From Coriolopsis trogii (lineage: Eukaryota > Basidiomycota > Agaricomycetes > Polyporales > Polyporaceae): 64,000 bases of DNA. The notes under the pieces are model-generated. The model was not told the origin of the DNA. It saw only the letters and a list, made by a program, of their open reading frames with translations, and searched no databases. This document shows, one piece after another, positions 34,441 to 46,755 of this stretch. The translations under genes were made by a program, and so were the position numbers. Positions within the stretch are counted from its first letter, which is position 1. Every line of letters starts with the position of its first letter. The DNA is taken from positions 1,674,001 to 1,738,000 of the forward strand of contig JAHYIO010000003.1 of assembly GCA_020543525.1 (NCBI GenBank). The letters run 5' to 3'.

Positions 34441-35924
34441 GAACGGGAAGCTTGATGCTCGCCGGTCATCTACGTCCCGAACGTGCTTGAGCCAAATGGA
34501 ATGGGAGATACACCTAGGCAATCCGTGCGAACATGCCTCCACCAGAGTATGCTGGCGAATCCGCCGCATATGAATGCCTCGTGGTCCCTGTTTCGTCCAG
34601 AGGTGGTTAATACGGAGCATCCGTGAAGCGAGCACCAGCGCCAAAGCGCATCATTCTGCCTTTGACCGGGGCACGATGCAGGCGGGACCCGTCCTTCCTG
34701 TTTCCGACAATTGATGATGGCATATCGAGCTCAGAAACGAGAGGTCGGGATGTCGGTGGGGCCCTTGGCTGTGTCTTTAGAGTTAATCCTCCGCTGACGC
34801 CGTCGCGCACGGTCGCGAGGAAAACGCATCGGGCTTGAATGGGAGGCGCACGGCACCCGAGACCAGGGGTCGGCGCGTGAATCGGTCGCGGAACTCTCGA
34901 GCACGGGCTATATTGACCAGCGATTGCTCCCGGAGAGACGCGGAGATATAGAACGCCTTCGTCGTGCCGTCGTCGCGCCGACGAATGCGCACAGAGCACG
35001 ACCAGGTCCGCGCACATTGTGCTCAGAACGGACTTAGCACGGACTCACAAGGCGCCGCCCGTGAGTGATAAGCAGACATGGGCGGACAGAAGACTCGGGG
35101 CGGAGTTGGGAGCGGAAGAAAAGGGAGCGGATGATGTTTGTTGGAAGTGTCTGGCTGAGAAGTCGACGAACGCCGAGGAAGGGAAATATGTGCCTCATAT
35201 ACATAGTCAGACGACATGTCGGACGCTCGGATGACCCCCGCTCGGACTGTTTGGGTTCCTGTTGGAGGTGATGTCCGGATAGGACCATTCAGGGCCGGCG
35301 AAGCTCTGCTGGCGCACTGGCTGGTGGATTTGGCGTCCTCGCTCCTCGGGACGGGACGTCGTGGTCCACGGGTGCTGGTAGCGGCAGCTTCGTGCAGACC
35401 CCTCGGCCATCGACCCTCGAACGGGCAAATGATGGTGGGTGGATGTCCGTCGACGTCCGTATGGGAGCTGGAGGCGGGGGTGGGGGTGGACAGAGACGTG
35501 GCTGGAGTGGCCGTCACCGCTTCTGGCTCACCTGCTCGCTCTGAGCTAGCTCTGAGCTCTCCGCCGCGTACGTGAATCAGCGGGGCCCAGGCTGTGCCTC
35601 CCCTTTCGTACATGGCCATCGCCTTCGCGTTGCGTAACACGTTTTGCTTCTTCTGTAAGACAAGGAACGGACTGGAGTTCTCCGGAGCCTGTAATTGTAC
35701 ATGTTCGATTGTCAGAGTTCATGGGCGAATGCGCAAGAACGGAGAGGATGGCTTGATTGCCGCGTGGACACCCGACTGGCGAGGGCTGAAGAGCCTGAGC
35801 GAGGTCCCAACTCAGAAGCCGCCCTCGTCTTCCTCCCTCCCACACTCTCCACTTCCCTACTCCCACCTCCCTCCTCTTTTCGTCTTGCCTCCCGTCTTTC
35901 ATCTTCATCTCTCTCATCCTCGCC
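34441..35924. other. Spacer before GID4
   Basis: 1.5 kb in which no gene could be supported. Open frames of up to about 200 codons exist on both strands but overlap each other, are Pro/Ser/Arg-rich and show no splice-linked conservation. The last 100 bp (35815-35920) is a CT-rich leader typical of the GID4 start. Confidence 0.5.
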
Positions 35925-37569
35925 ATGCCCGCAGAACACGCCGCCCCCCCACCCCAGGATGTTTCCCAGCCAGAATCCCAGCAGACCCAAGTCAAGCTAT
36001 GCTTCGCCTGTTGTTGTCCTCTCTCCACAGAGGCAGCGACCACGCCCTTCATCCTCCAGGACGCGGGTGACGCAAATGTTGAGGCGAGCCCTGTCTGTGC
36101 CTCGTGTCGCTCTCGTCTCGCCCACCCTGTCCGCGAAGGCTTGTTTGCCGAGGTGGCAAGGGAGCTTCTCCGCCGTGCCGCATCATTGCAGCCTGCAGAC
36201 AATGAGGCCCACCAACAGCAACTCCACGAGCCTTGCTCATCCCCGAGCCCCCCGACCATTGAACCTTGTCCGTCTCAGGATATAGCCATGGACCCTCTCT
36301 CCGCCCTCTCCCGCTCAATCACCCCTGCCACCGTCGACTCCTCGCCGAGCGCAACCGCAGTCTCCCCAGTGGCAGTCCAATCTGGTATTTCGACCAGTCG
36401 GCCTGCGCTACTCGCTCAATCTTCTTCCGCTCTTTCTCGTCCGACCCTTTCCCATATTGACACGAACAGTGCTTCATCATCCTCGTCCTCGTCCCAAGCG
36501 CCGGTCGCACAACGCCTGGGCTCTTACAGCACGAGCAGCCGACAACGCTCCCACCCTGCCTATGTTCCTTCTCCAGATCCTCTTGCAGACATCACCCGTC
36601 TGCGGGTGCGTTCCCAGGGACATCACTGTCTCTACCCTGGAGCCACCTTCCAGGGCACTCAGAAGAGTGGCAGGAGCAGCTACGATGTCAACGTGACCAT
36701 TGTGGTGCGTGTCGCGATCTCTCGTCTTTTTTCATTCATGCCAACGGCACTTGTGTGGTAGGATGTCGACTTTTCCTCGTCTCACTTGTGTGGGTACCTG
36801 CGAATTCGGGGCTTGACGGACGACTGGCCGGAACTCACCACGTACTTCGATGCTGAGATCATTGGAAGTCGCTATGGTTTCCTGACGCGCAACTGGGGCG
36901 CAACAGAGCAGGAAGACATGGTGCATTGGGCGCGCTTCCCCGCCTTCCGCCACGTGAGGAACGAGCTCAAGAAGCCGCATTTGACAATGCAGGATGCACT
37001 CAACCGTGGGGCGGTGTTCATGCGATGGAAGGAGAAGTTTCTCGTTCCCGACCATCGTGTGCAAGACATTAGTGGGGCCAGTTTTGCAGGTGAGTAACAA
37101 TAAGTCAATCTTCCCCGCATGTACCCTACCCAGGGTCACTCCCTCCGCCTCGACAACCGGCATATGCGCAATCTGACCGAGCACCGACATCACAGGCTTC
37201 TACTACGTATGTGTGGACTTCAATCCGCAACAGTCTGGCGCGACGCATCCGACATCCCCGGTGGACATTAGTACCGAGGCGATGGCTTCCCCAGCAGCGA
37301 CTACGGTGACGAACACGACGACTAAGCCCGATACCCCTGCAAGGTCACGACGGATCTCCGTGAATCGAGGCGCACGCAGGCCGGGGCGGTCTGCTTCACG
37401 CGGGTGCTCGTCGAACGTGGCGGTGATGAGCGGGTTCTACTACCACCAGAACTCTGAGCCGTACGTCCATCCTTCTTGGACCATTCCCGAGAGAGAGACT
37501 CATTGGGCATTGCAGATACCAACAACTGTCACTGGTGCACGTCCCCGAGCACACGAGTTCGTGCTTTGA
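35925..37569 (+). CDS. GID4: GID4/VID24 substrate receptor of the GID (CTLH) E3 ubiquitin ligase
   Basis: Recognises Pro/N-degron substrates, such as gluconeogenic enzymes in yeast, and hands them to the GID ligase. Three exons: 35925-36704, 36762-37089, 37196-37569. The receptor barrel begins HHCLYPGATFQGTQKSGRSS and continues DVNVTIV joined to DVDFSSSHLCGYLRIRGLTD. Then come FDAEIIGSRYGFLTRNWGA, HWARFPAFRHV and DISGASFAGFYYVCVDF. The last family strand GFYYHQNSEPY is delayed by about 65 residues of Ser/Thr/Ala/Arg-rich sequence. The N-terminal 230 residues are Ser/Pro-rich and carry two Cys pairs (C26-x2-C29 and C58-x2-C61), not part of the classical receptor. The family identification is firm. 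Confidence 0.92.
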
Positions 37570-38171
37570 GTTCCGATGATGACCCTTACTTTAGTGCGCC
37601 ACGCTCAACAGGCAACGTTAAAAGTCGCCTTGGAAAGCGTGCCAGCCGTCGACTGTCCTGGTTCTCCTTCCACAGGAGGGGCGCTCATCTGTTTACCCTA
37701 CTTTGTCTCACGGCTTTGCCACTGTTACGTGTTGACTTCCGTGCTACCCATAGGTCCCGTCGCATTATACTGAAATATCCCCGGACTGCTCTCGCTCACC
37801 CGTATTCCCGACTTCCGTGCTATCGACACGTCCATTCATACCAGCTGCATCACTGCGTTCTTTTGTACTATGTCTTAGTTTGTGTGCCTGTCGTCGGTTC
37901 CTTACATAGCTGTTGTACGAATTCGTGCAATCCCATCAACTCTCCTCTGGACACGGTGTGCGCGTGATGGTATGTCCGAGTGGACGAGCGGGTGAGACCT
38001 AGGCTGTTGTCGCCCGGAAGACGGAAGAGGGAAGCGAGACGGAGAGTGCCGAGAGAGGAAAGCCGAGACTGAGTTCCTGGTCGCTCTCGCAGTCCTCAGC
38101 TGCTGCTCTCCTCGACCTCCTCCTCCGCTACCCCTCCCCTTCCCTCCCCGTCGCCCCGCCGACTCCTCGCC
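37570..38171. other. GID4 3' / kinase promoter spacer
   Basis: About 600 bp. A purine-rich tract at about 38010-38070 is followed by a strong CT-rich leader (38090-38165) ending just before the kinase ATG, as usual for highly expressed basidiomycete genes. No coding sequence is supported. Confidence 0.5.
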
Positions 38172-40349
38172 ATGTCCTCACACAATTCCTCGTCAAACAA
38201 CAACGTGGTCGGTGCCCATTACCGCGTAGGGAAGAAGATTGGCGAGGGCTCGTTTGGGGTTATCTTTGAAGGTGAGTGGCCCCGGGCTGTCCACGACGCC
38301 GCCTCCGCACAGGGTCATCGGCCTTGCTACGTGGTGCGGACAGTGTTCGGATATTGATCTGCTGTGTCTGGATAGGCACGAACCTACTGAACTCCCAGAC
38401 CGTGGCCATCAAATTCGTATGTGTCTCACCTCTGTGGCTTTGTGTGCGCGGGCTGGCGAGTACCAGTGCTAACAGCCCCTTTCTCTTGTGTTCTTTCACA
38501 ACGCACATAGGAACCGAGAAAAGCAGAGGCACCTCAGCTGCGTGACGAGTGCCGTTCATATCGCATACTGTCTGGATGTCGTCAGTATCTCTACTGCCAC
38601 TCTCAGCCATTGCTATCGTCGATTGACGGTGACCGCCCTTCTTCTGGATGTGAATCTGCGACGCAGCCGGTATCCCACAGATATACCACTTTGGTCAGGA
38701 AGGCCTGCACAACATCCTCGTCATCGATCTCTTGGGCCCGAGTCTGGAGGACCTGTTCGATATGTGCTCCCGGAAGTTCTCGATCAAGACTGTATGCATG
38801 GCGGCGAGACAGATGGTGCGTGTTCCCTTTCTCTCCACGCATGCAAGAGGCTATACGTGGGGTGGGACCCCTGACTGCGAGTCGCTCATCCCGGCGCGTC
38901 TGTACAGTTGACTCGGCTGCAAACGGTCCACGAGAAGAACCTCATCTACCGCGATATCAAGCCTGACAACTTCCTGATTGGCCGACCTGGGACCAAGAAC
39001 GCGAACGGTGAGCCCGCACTTGCCCCGCTCGCATGTCTCATCAGGGCGTGACCTGAGGTGCGTCTGCAGTGATCCACCTCGTCGACTTCGGTATGGCGAA
39101 GCAGTACCGGGACCCGAAGACGAAGCAGCACATTCCGTACCGGGAGCGCAAGAGTCTGAGCGGGACCGCTCGGTACATGAGCATCAACACCCATCTGGGG
39201 CGCGGTACGTCGTCTCTCTCTCTGCGCGCGTCTCGGAAAGGGTGACCGATGTGCTATCTCCTACCGCTCCTCCCGTGCAGAGCAATCTCGACGAGACGAC
39301 TTGGAAGCACTCGGGCACGTCTTTATGTACTTCCTGCGCGGGAGTCTACCGTGGCAGGGCCTCAAGGCCGCGACGAACAAGCAGAAGTACGAGAAGATTG
39401 GCGAGAAGAAGCAGACTACACCGATCAAGGAGCTGTGCGAGGGTTTCCCGGGTGCGTATATGCGCCCCAGGTCGAGGACGACCACTAACCCAATAGGCTG
39501 TATTCAGAGGAATTCGCGATATACCTGAACTATGTTCGGAAACTTGGATTCGAGGAGACGCCTGATTACGACTTTCTTCGAGAGCTTTTTGCCAAGGTGC
39601 TGAAGAACAACGGCGATGTCGAAGACGGCGTTTATGACTGGAACCTTCTAAACGGTAAGACACATGGTCGATCTTGCGGACCTCCCCCTGAACTGAATCG
39701 ACCCATCGCGAACAGGTGGACGGGGCTGGGAAGCGTCGATGGTATGTGTCCGTAAAGCCTCCGGGTTCTTCTCTGACACGAGGCGGAATATGTGCTCAAT
39801 CTTCTGTTTGCAACATAGGGTCAGAACCAGATTCTCGCACAGATACAGAACACGCCTGCCACGCCTGCGCAGCAGCCGTACGATCGCCGCAGAGAAGTCG
39901 ACCGACAAGGCCGCGACGATCGTCGACGTGCGTCCCAGGCAGGGAACCCCGTCGTGCCCCCGTCGCCTGCCCTCGTCCGCGCCGGCTCAAAGTCGCGACA
40001 TCCTGGCAATCTCGGCCCGAACGTTATCGGGGGCCCGGTCCAGCCGATGTCCGCGGAGGCACAGATCGGCGTGCCGATCACGCAGAGGCGGATGAGCCAG
40101 CAGCAGAGCGCGTCGCATCCGTACGCGAACGCGGCGTACGACACGTACGAGTACTCGGCGAGCCAACAGCCATATGGGCGCGCGTCGCCAATGGTGTCGA
40201 GCGTCGGCGCTGCACCGCCAGCGCTGAGCAACGTCCGGGCCATGGGTGGCGAGCAGGGCGTCGCGAACGGCGGTGACTACCACGGCCAGCAAGAGGCCGA
40301 GCCACCAAAGAGCACATTATGGAAGATCTTGACATGTCAATGTGGATGA
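38172..40349 (+). CDS. YCK2: Casein kinase 1, Yck1/2-like membrane-associated form
   Basis: Ser/Thr kinase of the CK1 family that in yeast controls morphogenesis, endocytosis and sugar sensing at the plasma membrane. Domain order: glycine loop [16 protein letters not shown], the VAIK lysine, catalytic [15 protein letters not shown] in [13 protein letters not shown], and the CK1 signature [49 protein letters not shown] and [15 protein letters not shown] follow, ending [12 protein letters not shown]. Nine or so exons; one join (FP to EEFAIYLNY) uses an acceptor at GTATTCAG rather than the nearer TAG. The tail is Gln/Pro/Ala-rich and ends ILTCQCG. The two cysteines near the C-terminus would allow palmitoylation, as in Yck1/2, which end in CC. 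Confidence 0.96.
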
Positions 40350-41007
40350 AAAACGACCCACGCGGAGCGTGCGCATTCCTCTTTTCTCTGCGCCTGCGTT
40401 CGTACATCATCCGTCCTGTCCTTACGTTTTTGGTATCTCGCTGCATCGGTTTGTCTCCTTTTTGGCTCTGGATTCTTGCGTCGAACCCGGGATTGGTTGG
40501 CTATATTTCTCTCCGATTCATATGGTGTCTCATATCTCTGTCTCTCGCTCATTTACCCACACGTTTCCTGCTGTCTCCGTACAATCACTGCCTGATATAC
40601 CTGCTCGCATCTTTTCTCTCTCCTCCCTCTCTTCTCTTCCCTCCTCTTGATATCCCACATCCACACACATATCCACGGCCACGTCTATCGCTACTCCCCT
40701 CGCGCATGCGCACGCCTTCCTCTTCCCATTCCTCACGCTTACGTCTACAGCTACAGCCCGGCATAATATGCTAATAACATCCGCAAAGAGATGATGCTCT
40801 CGATTGTTGATTTGCAAAGCGAGGATGGTAGTAGTAGTAGTACAGATCTGGCAAAGTTTACATGCATGCGAAAGATTCGGAAAGCAACTGGTTACGAGAG
40901 ATTGCGCGAATAGCCCGATGACGAGAGTTGAGCAAGATACCGAACGTGAAACGAAGACATTGAAGATACAGGAGCGGAGAGTAGTCGATTACTGCCTCAG
41001 GGGTCTG
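40350..41007. other. Convergent 3' spacer
   Basis: About 660 bp between the casein kinase stop and the JmjC protein stop. The left half is T/C-rich, consistent with a long 3' UTR of the kinase. No gene is seen. Confidence 0.5.
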
Positions 41008-44000
41008 TTACGCCTCGGGAGAGTCGTTGACGGCCGATGCGATGGCGCATGGGTCTTTCCCGGAGCATCCTCGTGGGCAACTGTTGAGAAGGGAATAGAC
41101 GTGGTCGAGTTCAGGGACGGTTCTGGCTTTCGAAGTCGCAAAGGGTGCCCCGTACCTTTCTCCTCGACTTTCTCGACGCGCGAACTCTCCTGCTTCTCGG
41201 GACGCGAGGGTGGCTTCTCCTCGGAGAAGCCGTGACTGGACGACGGCGAGTGCCCTGCGGCAGACCTTGAGCCGGAACGCGAGCCGGAGTGCGAGCCTGA
41301 AGAGGATCCCGAGGGGTAGCCAAGGTCGGTGCACTCGACGGTGGAGGATGGACGGTCGACCCGGTCGCTCACAGGAGGGCGTGGCGGCGTCCGGGGCCCG
41401 TCGGCGCATTCTGGCGTGCGGAACCGGTGAGGTCTTGCGGGTGCCGGAGAGAGAAGGAAGACGACGCACCTGTTTCATGCTTGACGGGGCTGCGACTCCT
41501 GTCGCGAGGCGGAGTAGGAATCTCGGACTGAGGCTGCGGTTGCGACAAGGGCTGGGGCTGGGGCTGGGGCTGGGGCTGGGACTCCGGTCCCGGTTGCCAG
41601 GGCGGCTGGAGCTGCTGGAACTGCTGCTGGAACCGGTCCTCTTCGCGGCGCGGTTCTGGCCGAGGACGATTGTGCCAGTTGTTGTAGTCGATAGGTTGCC
41701 CCTCGGAATTGCTAGGGTTTCCAGAGCTCCTGTTGTGGTGGTAGTTCCCTCGACCTCTGTTGTAGTTGTTGTTGTCATGATTATTGTATTGGCCCCCGTT
41801 ATGCTGGTACGAGCCCCCTCGGTTGCCTCTGCCGTTGTTCTGGTTGTTGTGGCCGCCTCTGTTCTCCCAATTATCTCGCCGATTGGGGGCGTTCCCGTTC
41901 ACTTGATTCTCTGAATTGAAATTCGGCCTCGGGTGAACGTTGGAGCCTTCAGAGAAATTCTGCCCCTCATACTAGTGAGGCTTGTCAGTATGGACGGATC
42001 ACGGTGCGTACATAGCCCCTGAGCCAGGGCAAGGTCGCTCACGTACCGGTCTCCCAACGAATCGCTCCAGCTGAGCAATTGAGTGCTTGACCGGCTGTAA
42101 TTCCGCTCCGACCGCTTGCTGAACCATGCTCGTCACTGAACCGTTGACCGTCGGCATCATGGACATGAAGTGACTCTGGACCTGCTCCCGGATCGCGAGC
42201 TCGTTCTGAGATTGTTCTACCTTCTTAATATACGCTTCCAAGTCGTTGGCGCGGTGTTCCAAGGTGCGAATGACGATCGCCTGGGCGGCACGTTCCTGGC
42301 GTTCCTTCCTGAGCTCCTTCTTGAGCTCGTTCTCTATCCGCGCAACACGTTCTTGCGACAGCCTTTCGCGGCGCTCGCCCTCATCGTGCATCTTCTGCAA
42401 CTGCTCGGTGAGGCTGCGGATAACCTCGTGCAGACGCCCAATCTCTTCCTCGCGCTTAGGGTCGGGTGCGGGTACGGGTGCGAGTGCAAGTGTGGGTGCA
42501 GGCGCACTGGGAGCGGTAACACTGCTCGCCATGGTGTCGGCCAAGCCCCGCAGTACAGTCGCAAACAGCAGCTGACGGTCGTCTGGGGACGCATTCTCTG
42601 GCAGAGCGATGATGTCTGCAGGCCAACCTATGCCATCGAGAACCTTACTTGGGCCGGCAATATTGACAGGAATTGGTTCTTGGACGGTGGCTTGCGACGG
42701 TCGTGACTCCATGCGCGGGGCCGGCGCTACATACTCAGGAGCAGACCGGGAAGGGGCCGTTTCATGTGTGACGGACGATGTGGGCGCAACGGAAGGCGGC
42801 GTCAACTCGTGAACGTCTGTCGAGGTGTTATCGACTGGTCGTGGTGGCACCGCCGTGGCGGGACGTTGTGGCGCTGAGTTGTAAGACTGGGAAGCGAAGG
42901 CAGGTTCCTGAGGACCGTTGTCGATCAAGATCTCCACGACCTCGTCGGTATCCTCGTGCTCCGGGGTTACACGAGCCTTCTTCCTACGAATCTCCCGCTC
43001 CCTATCCAGTCGTCCGTCTCGGACGCGATCCCTCTTCATGCGCTCCATGTGGTCCTGTAGCTCGCTATGCGGAACGCCGGGAGGTCGCTTGCGCTTCCGC
43101 GAGGGCTGCGAGAGTCCGTCCGCACTAGAGGAGGCGACAACTGTGGCGCTAACCGAGACGATCTTCCGCTCTTCACGCGCAAACGAGGAGTTCTGGGCAA
43201 GCCCTTTCTTAATCGATGCATTTCGTGGGAGCTTGGGTGGGCCAATTCGGTGTGCGGGAGAAGACATGGGTGCAGAGCGGTCCTGTAAGAGAGCGGGGCC
43301 TTTATGGGAAATCGGCGCAGCGACGCGTCGCCGATCGTTCGATGTGCTAGGGCGGGGACGGTATGTTTCATCACCTGCTTCGTCTTCAGGTTCGACGGAA
43401 GAAATGATCCGTCGACTGCCCACACGCTGTGCGACAGGGACATGCCGAGGCGCCGACAGCGACATTTCGGTAAATATGGGCGCACTGGAGTGCGACTTGG
43501 AGAGTGCGGTTACGAGATCTGCACCATAATCCTCCCCCACGTGGTCCAACGATGTCGACCTCGAACTCGGACCAGACTGTATGGCGGTGAGTACAGGAAT
43601 GCAACAAGTACCGCATCGTACGTACTCGGTTGTCTTTGGTAGAACTCAACTTCCGTCTAGGAGCACCTCTCTGCCAAGATGCAGGCCCGTCATCCATGCT
43701 CTCATCGTCATGACGGGATCTCTTGCTGAGCGATTGGGAATCTATCGACATTGAGGATGAGTTTCGCCTGGCGCTCTGAATGAAGACACATTCAAATTGG
43801 CGCCGTCCGGGGGTTGGCGATGTTACCGAGGGGTGATTCCTTGCCGGACTGGGAGGAAGCGGATCGTCGTCCTTCTCCTCATCGGAATACTCGAGCGAGA
43901 TTACATCGCTTTCGTCGACGTGCTTGTCCTTTGCGACGATCTGCGTTCGGCTCGGGCTGGCGATGTTGCGGGTTCCGGGAGAATCCTCAAGTTCGGTGAG

Positions 44001-46755
44001 CGGAGACATCTGCTCCTCCCCTATCACGCCATTGTCGGCGGCCAACTCAACTATCCTCGAAGGAGGAGTGCATGGGTTCTGTGGATCAGGTGCAGGATCG
44101 TGGGCCTGCGAATGTGAGAATCAGCACATTGATGTTGACCGCAAAGCGTACAAATGTCCGTCTGCTGAGAACCCTCAGCGCCAGAAGCACTCACCACGAA
44201 CTCCTCGTCGTAGAAGCCGAGTTTCAGATTCGAATGCCCCGGCTTGCACCTGGGGAAACTGAGAGCTGCATTGAGTAGTCTCTGCTTGACGTCACCCCGG
44301 ACATTGAAACGCTTTGTGCCCAACGCCCTCAAGTTCTGTGCGTTATCCCTGTGAACAGCGTGATAGTTCTTCCCGCCCTTGGGTCCCTTGGTGTCCTCGC
44401 TGTGTGTAATCAGGGCCTGCACGACGTGAGTCCCAGCAATGAGATGACACGGGAAGCACTTGGACGCATGGCAGACTCCACAATTGAGCGCATATAGATG
44501 GAATATCTCATGATGAACTTCGCTTCGACATTTACGCATCAAGGCCGGCTGTTTGAGCAAGGTATCAAAGTTACCAAGGGGGCTCAGACATACAGGAATG
44601 AATAAGAGCCATCTAACACTCACGTTAACGTCGTATGCCCTCCGTCTGTGGAGAATACACGCAGCTTCAAATACACCGGAGTCACCACGAAGGTCGCTGA
44701 AGGAGACGATTATGAACATATTGTAACCCGAATGGCAACTTTGCTATGTCCTACCTCGTCCGCAACGGAGGCGCAGGGAGAGGGAGATTTGCGTCACGCA
44801 AGGCCTTCGCAGCTTTGTTGCGATCGTCCAACAATACTTTGAAAGGTCGACATTGCCGTGGCTGCATCCTCTCGCACATGCACGTGCGCCCTTCCACATA
44901 ACATGTGGGACAAATCAACAGACCATCGCCTAGCTGTAGGTCGGGGTTGGACGAGCGGCAGGGACGGCATTCGAAAAAGCTCTGGAAGATATCGGCACCG
45001 CAAAAGTCGCAAGCAAGATTGCACGAAGGGGGACCGTGACGTTCCTGGAGACCGTTCTGTGGTTCGCTAGTGGAAGGTACGAGGTTGACGCGCTCTGAAG
45101 CCGAGGTGTTGAGAGACAGTTCTCCGCCATGGCGCTTGTCTGGAAGGAGAATGTGTTCCATATCTTCGTTACCTCGAGCATATTCCTCCTGAAGCACAGC
45201 GTCGAAGAGTTTCACATGATTATGCAAAGTCTTCGCGATCTCGTCCTTGTCATCGCGTGATGAGGTCAGGGCTCTTTGGAGCTCAACGGTATGATACACC
45301 AAGGAGCGATAGAGTACGGTTTTCACCCGATACTGCTCTGGTCGGCATACTCTGGAAGTAGTTCGTAAGTTGTTTTTTCATCTTCGGGTCAAGTGAAAGT
45401 GCTACCTGCGGTAAACGGGCAATTCATACCGCAGCGCCATCCTGAGGTTCTCCAGGGTCATTCTAGACCAGCTTGTCTTCATCGCCAACCCACCGCGGTT
45501 GACCACCTGATGAACGCTCCTTGGAGGCACCAGTACGAGGTCACCGACCTTTTGCTCTGCGACGTACACTTCGAAAGGTGCGTCCGCGAGCTCTTGAATC
45601 GTGGTAACGTGAGTCTCCCAGTCGAGTTCCTCTCCAAGCTTCTCCTGGAAGTACTCGGCAGCTTGTGAGGCAGCACGAGCGCGAGTCATGAACCAGAAGG
45701 ATGAGCCATCGTTCTCGGAGAAGCACATGAGATTGTGGCCAGAGGAGGCACACAAGTCCTTGTGCGCAGGTGTGTACGTGTCTCCGATGCCGAGATAGCA
45801 TAGTAGTGATTCGACTGCCTCCTAAATCAGAAATGAGTTATAGTGAGTGCGCGAGCTTTGAGAGATACTGTCGGTCACGTACAGATGGGTAGAGGTGTTG
45901 AAACAGATCACCGGAACCGCTTGGTAGTATTGAAGAGGGCAGAGCACCTTGTAGCCAGTCTCTCCACTCAGCGGGACATTCTGCGTCCTTCCAATACAGC
46001 CGTTCTTGCTCTGCTGATACAGTGCACGGTAAGTGATGTATCATGGATTGGATGAATTCAAATCCTTCGCACCTCCGGGAACGTGATATGGTTCCTGCGA
46101 GCGCGACTTCTCCACAAACTGAGATAACTTCATCAGGGAGTCCTTGCGATCGTGAACGTTGCGAACATGAATATCTGAGCGAAGGCGATGGGAATGGGTA
46201 TACATTATTCGGGAGAGCCAGCCGTGGCGCACCTTTATCACCAAGATTGGCGAGCAACCATTCCAAACTGAGTATATCCCCCGGCCAGTTCGGGAGTTTG
46301 TGCCAATCCTGGATGATGAGAGGCTCTGCATGCTCTTCATACTCCGCGAGGGCTTTCTCGAGCTCGTCATGGTGTAGCGCAGAGACCCTCTTGACAGGGC
46401 GGAAGCCATCGTAGGTCTCGCACATTTCGGAGACATCCCATCCCTTGCATGTTATACGTGGAGTAGCACTCCTAGTGTTGTGCGATGCCGGAGAAGGGGG
46501 ACGAGGGACATGGACATGCTCGACGGGCTCCTTCGAGGGTGAGAGTTTCTCCCAAGCAGCCGAAGGTTGTGAAGACGGGCCAGCGACAGCATGAGAAGTA
46601 GTCGTATGTGCATCGGAAAGTCTGCGGTGCAAAGCATTGGGTGCTGGAGTGCGACGGGGAAGGGGTATGCCTATCTTCCTGGGACTAGCGGGAGATGCGG
46701 ATGCAAAGTCGTCATAACCAGATTGCTGCATGAGCTGTTTTCGTCTGGCCTCCAT
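41008..46755 (-). CDS. Large JmjC-domain protein with Cys-rich modules, coiled coil and Asn/Gln-rich tail
   Basis: Probable nuclear JmjC oxygenase, related to histone demethylases. The disordered N-terminus (MEARRKQLMQQSGYDDF) precedes ITCKGWDVSEMCETYDGFRP and the pre-JmjC segment PLIIQDWHKLPNWPGDILSL. The JmjC core holds the iron ligands HKD in YTPAHKDLCASSGHN and the distal His in LVPPRSVHQVVNRGG. Next come a Cys-rich module (CDFCGADIFQSFFECRPC, later LICPTCYVEGRTCMCER) and a second one (LNCGVCHASKCFPCHL). An acidic Ser-rich linker and a long exon (41999-43549) with a charged coiled coil follow; the C-terminus (about 41370-41990) is Asn/Gly/Arg- and Pro-Gln-rich. The start is the ATG in GCCATGG. 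The exact last exon is uncertain. Confidence 0.83.
41550..41580. repeat. GCTGGG hexanucleotide tandem repeat in coding sequence
   Basis: About five copies of GCTGGG in the JmjC gene. On the coding strand they give an alternating Pro-Gln run (QPQPQPQPQP). In-frame hexamers can change in number without a frameshift. Confidence 0.8.
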
